Assembly: GCF_008831285.2 (NCBI RefSeq)
Contig: NC_045148.1
Coordinates: 14,920,802-14,984,801 of the forward strand
Source: Nymphaea colorata
Lineage: Eukaryota > Streptophyta > Magnoliopsida > Nymphaeales > Nymphaeaceae
Direction of reading: 5' to 3'
Length of the DNA: 64,000 nt
Positions within the stretch are counted from its first letter, which is position 1, and each line of letters begins with the position of its first letter. The translations under genes were made by a program, and so were the position numbers. This document shows, piece after piece, positions 61,959 through 64,000 of the stretch. The notes under the pieces are model-generated. The model had not been told where the DNA came from. It worked only from the letters and a program-made list of their open reading frames with translations, and ran no database searches.

Positions 61959-62620
61959 ATAACCAGTTTGTAGAATCTATGTACTATTTTGAGGTCTGAT
62001 GGTCTCATATCCTCTACCTTCCAATAAAAAAAAAGATCTGGCAGAAATAATTTATAACCAGTTTGTGGAATCTATGTACTTTTTTGAAGTCTGATGGTCT
62101 TTGAGGTCTGATGGTCTCGTATCCTGTTACCTTGGTTTCGACCGGAATTTTATAACATTTGTTTTGAAGATGTAACACAAATAACCAGTTTGTGGAATCT
62201 ATGTACTTTTTTGAGGTCTGATGGTCTCGTATCCTGTTACCTTGGTTTCGACCGGAATTTTATAACATTTATTTTGAAGATGTAACACAAATAACCAGTT
62301 TGTGGAATCTATGTACTTTTTTGAGGTCTGATGGTCTCGTATCCTGTTACCTTGGTTTCGACCGGAATTTTATAACATTTATTTTGAAGATGTAACACAA
62401 ATAACCAGTTTGTGGAATCTATGTACTTTTTTGAGGTCTGATGGTCTCGTATCCTGTTACCTTGGTTTCGACCGGAATTTTATAACATTTATTTTGAAGA
62501 TGTAACACAAATAACCAGTTTGTGGAATCTATGTACTTTTTTGAGGTCTGATGGTCTCGTATCCTGTTACCTTGGTTTCGACCGGAATTTTATAACATTT
62601 GTTTTGAAGATGTAACACAA
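61959..62620. repeat. 110-bp tandem repeat array
   Basis: Four near-identical 110-bp units start at 62181, 62291, 62401 and 62511, each beginning ATAACCAGTTTGTGGAATCT. They are preceded by a fifth, longer copy (about 62054-62180) with a 15-17 bp internal duplication, and by a partial sixth near 61959. The 5' edge also repeats an AAAAAGATCTGGCAGAAATAA block. The array starts right after psi-2. It is non-coding. Very low divergence among the last four copies suggests recent expansion. Confidence 0.95.
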
Positions 62621-63202
62621 CAGAAGTATTCTAAAGATATCAAGGATTGAGTGGAGGCTTCAACCCACTTGAAACACAATAGAAATACTGCTTTTTATAT
62701 CCTGTTACATATCCATCAAACTAATGATCGACAAATAAAAAAATATGTCAAATTCATGCTTGCATTTTAATCGGATTGTAGGTTTGTAGTTGACTTTACA
62801 TGATATACCAATCTTGGATCTCAAGTCCGACGTAATCGAATACCCACTTGAGTGTCTGCCTGTAAGAACAGAAAGCAGAAGAGGATTTAATAAGGAATAT
62901 CACTAAAATTCCACTTAAAAAGATATTTTGTCCATGACACCTACTTTTATGCAGCATCTTATCAAAGTATGGTTTATCTGTGAATCTGGATAAAGAATGA
63001 AAACGGAAAACTGGAATTGAATCACTGAAATGATGTAAGACTTTGCCCTACGTACAGGTTATCTTCAGCAATATTCACCAGTCAAAAATTAAAAATTGAA
63101 AATATATGTGCGGACCAAACCTCATAAGAAATAAAAAAAGTCAACGTTTTATAAACTTATTGGACGCCCTTTTTTTCCCTCTGTCTCTCTTTCTTTAACA
63201 CG
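62621..63202. other. Intergenic DNA, no gene seen
   Basis: AT-rich with no recognisable coding or repeat signal. Confidence 0.55.
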
Positions 63203-63295
63203 CAATAGTGCACGTGTGTGCACACATAAAATTATTGCACGTGTGTGCACACAGAGGCTTGCACGTGTGTGCACACAGAGGCTTGCAATAGTGCG
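63203..63295. repeat. Short minisatellite with CACGTG-containing palindromic units
   Basis: TGCACGTGTGTGCACACA occurs three times (63209-63226, 63236-63253, 63260-63277), and GCAATAGTG flanks the array on both sides. Each unit contains the G-box CACGTG and a near-palindromic GTGTGCACAC. Confidence 0.85.
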
Positions 63296-64000
63296 ACTTG
63301 TAGGATTCTTAGAATCGGTGGAAAAAAATTTCCCTCACACCATATTCCAGAAATTTTTTCCATGGCGAAAAAGTCCATGGCATAAGAGAGAGAAAGAGAG
63401 AGGGAAAGGTAAAAAAAAAAATCCATGGAAAAAAAAATTCCATGGTTAGTTTTGAGTTGTTTTTAGGTGTCAATGGTATGATTTTTACAGTTTAAAATTT
63501 AATCCAATAAAATTTTCCATGTTTATCAAACGCTTGAAATATGTTGTAGAAATATTTTTTGGAGTTACGAAATAATGGGGAATAAATTTCGCTCCATCCT
63601 TTTTCTAGGATTTTTTCTGTGGTAAAAAAGTGCTTGGATTTATTTTCTGGGTGCATGAAACACACCCTTAATGTTTGAACGTTGAACTTTGAAGATGTTT
63701 TGACAATTGTTTCGCTTTCTAAGTTTATCACTTTTATATTTTTGTAAAAGTTTTGTACTATTTAATATTTTGTAAAAGTTTATAAATGTTTTCTTCTTTC
63801 AAAGACTCTCTCATTTTTTTGCAAGTTTAACAACCATCCAAACTTCATTTGTAAATAATTTGACATATTTCAATTTAAACATTTGTAGATACTATCTTTT
63901 TTCATTCTACAATTTTCAATGTTCACATGCTTTCTAAACCTCTCAACTTTTGCAGCAACATGTTAAAGTTTTTAAAATTTTCAAAATTTTAATACATTTT
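63296..64000. other. AT-rich intergenic DNA to the window edge
   Basis: No coding signal; repeated TCCATGG motifs near 63358-63445 may be part of an unrecognised repeat. Confidence 0.5.

Noticed and set aside
62181-62620. 110-bp repeats as a CRISPR array
   Set aside because: The units are directly abutting with no spacers, and the genome is a plant's.

Overview
The window is nuclear DNA from a flowering plant. It has intron-rich genes with GT-AG introns, a NACK-type cytokinetic kinesin, a DUF789 gene, LRK10L-type receptor kinases, a plant Ty3/gypsy (Tat lineage) retrotransposon, hAT-type MITEs and long (TA)n/(GA)n microsatellites. I cannot place the species from sequence alone.

Layout. 1-11 kb is mostly intergenic. 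It holds a two-exon gene for a small secreted proline-rich peptide (1992-2480, +), a promoter-like region reading leftward near 7.1 kb with a possible 47-aa ORF, and a degenerate triple repeat at 10.2-11.0 kb. 11.2-17.1 kb (-) is a complete 14-coding-exon NACK1/HINKEL-like kinesin-7 gene (954 aa, every exon join in phase), with a probable 5'UTR intron and a cluster of AACGG (MSA) cores upstream. 21.9-27.7 kb (-) is a complete six-exon DUF789 gene (414 aa). 28.3-37.3 kb has no gene I can support; it contains an ABRE/G-box cluster and a roughly 400-bp inverted duplication around a 152-bp (TA)n tract, each arm carrying a hAT-like MITE.

37.3-61.9 kb (+) is a small LRK10L receptor-kinase cluster: an intact gene (37343-40246), a decayed kinase fragment (about 40.96-41.37 kb), a second intact gene (54694-61315, with a 4.3-kb first intron) and a second decayed kinase tail (61.5-61.9 kb) followed by a 110-bp tandem repeat. 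Both kinases share a GUB_WAK-type cysteine ectodomain, one TM helix and an HFD (non-RD) catalytic loop.

The cluster is split by a Tat-lineage LTR retrotransposon on the minus strand (about 42.0-53.9 kb): a 3.75-kb 5' LTR with its own TATA box, a PBS-like site, an extra ORF upstream of gag that resembles the plant mobile domain (PMD), gag, protease, a G-patch-like segment, RT, a standard and a second (archaeal-type) RNase H, and integrase. It is dead: several stops and frameshifts, RT motif YVDY instead of YVDD, integrase C-terminus cut off, and no 3' LTR in the window. The PMD-like ORF1 is the most unusual item here.

All exon joins were derived by hand from splice-site consensus and phase; no homology search was run, so family names rest on motif recognition.
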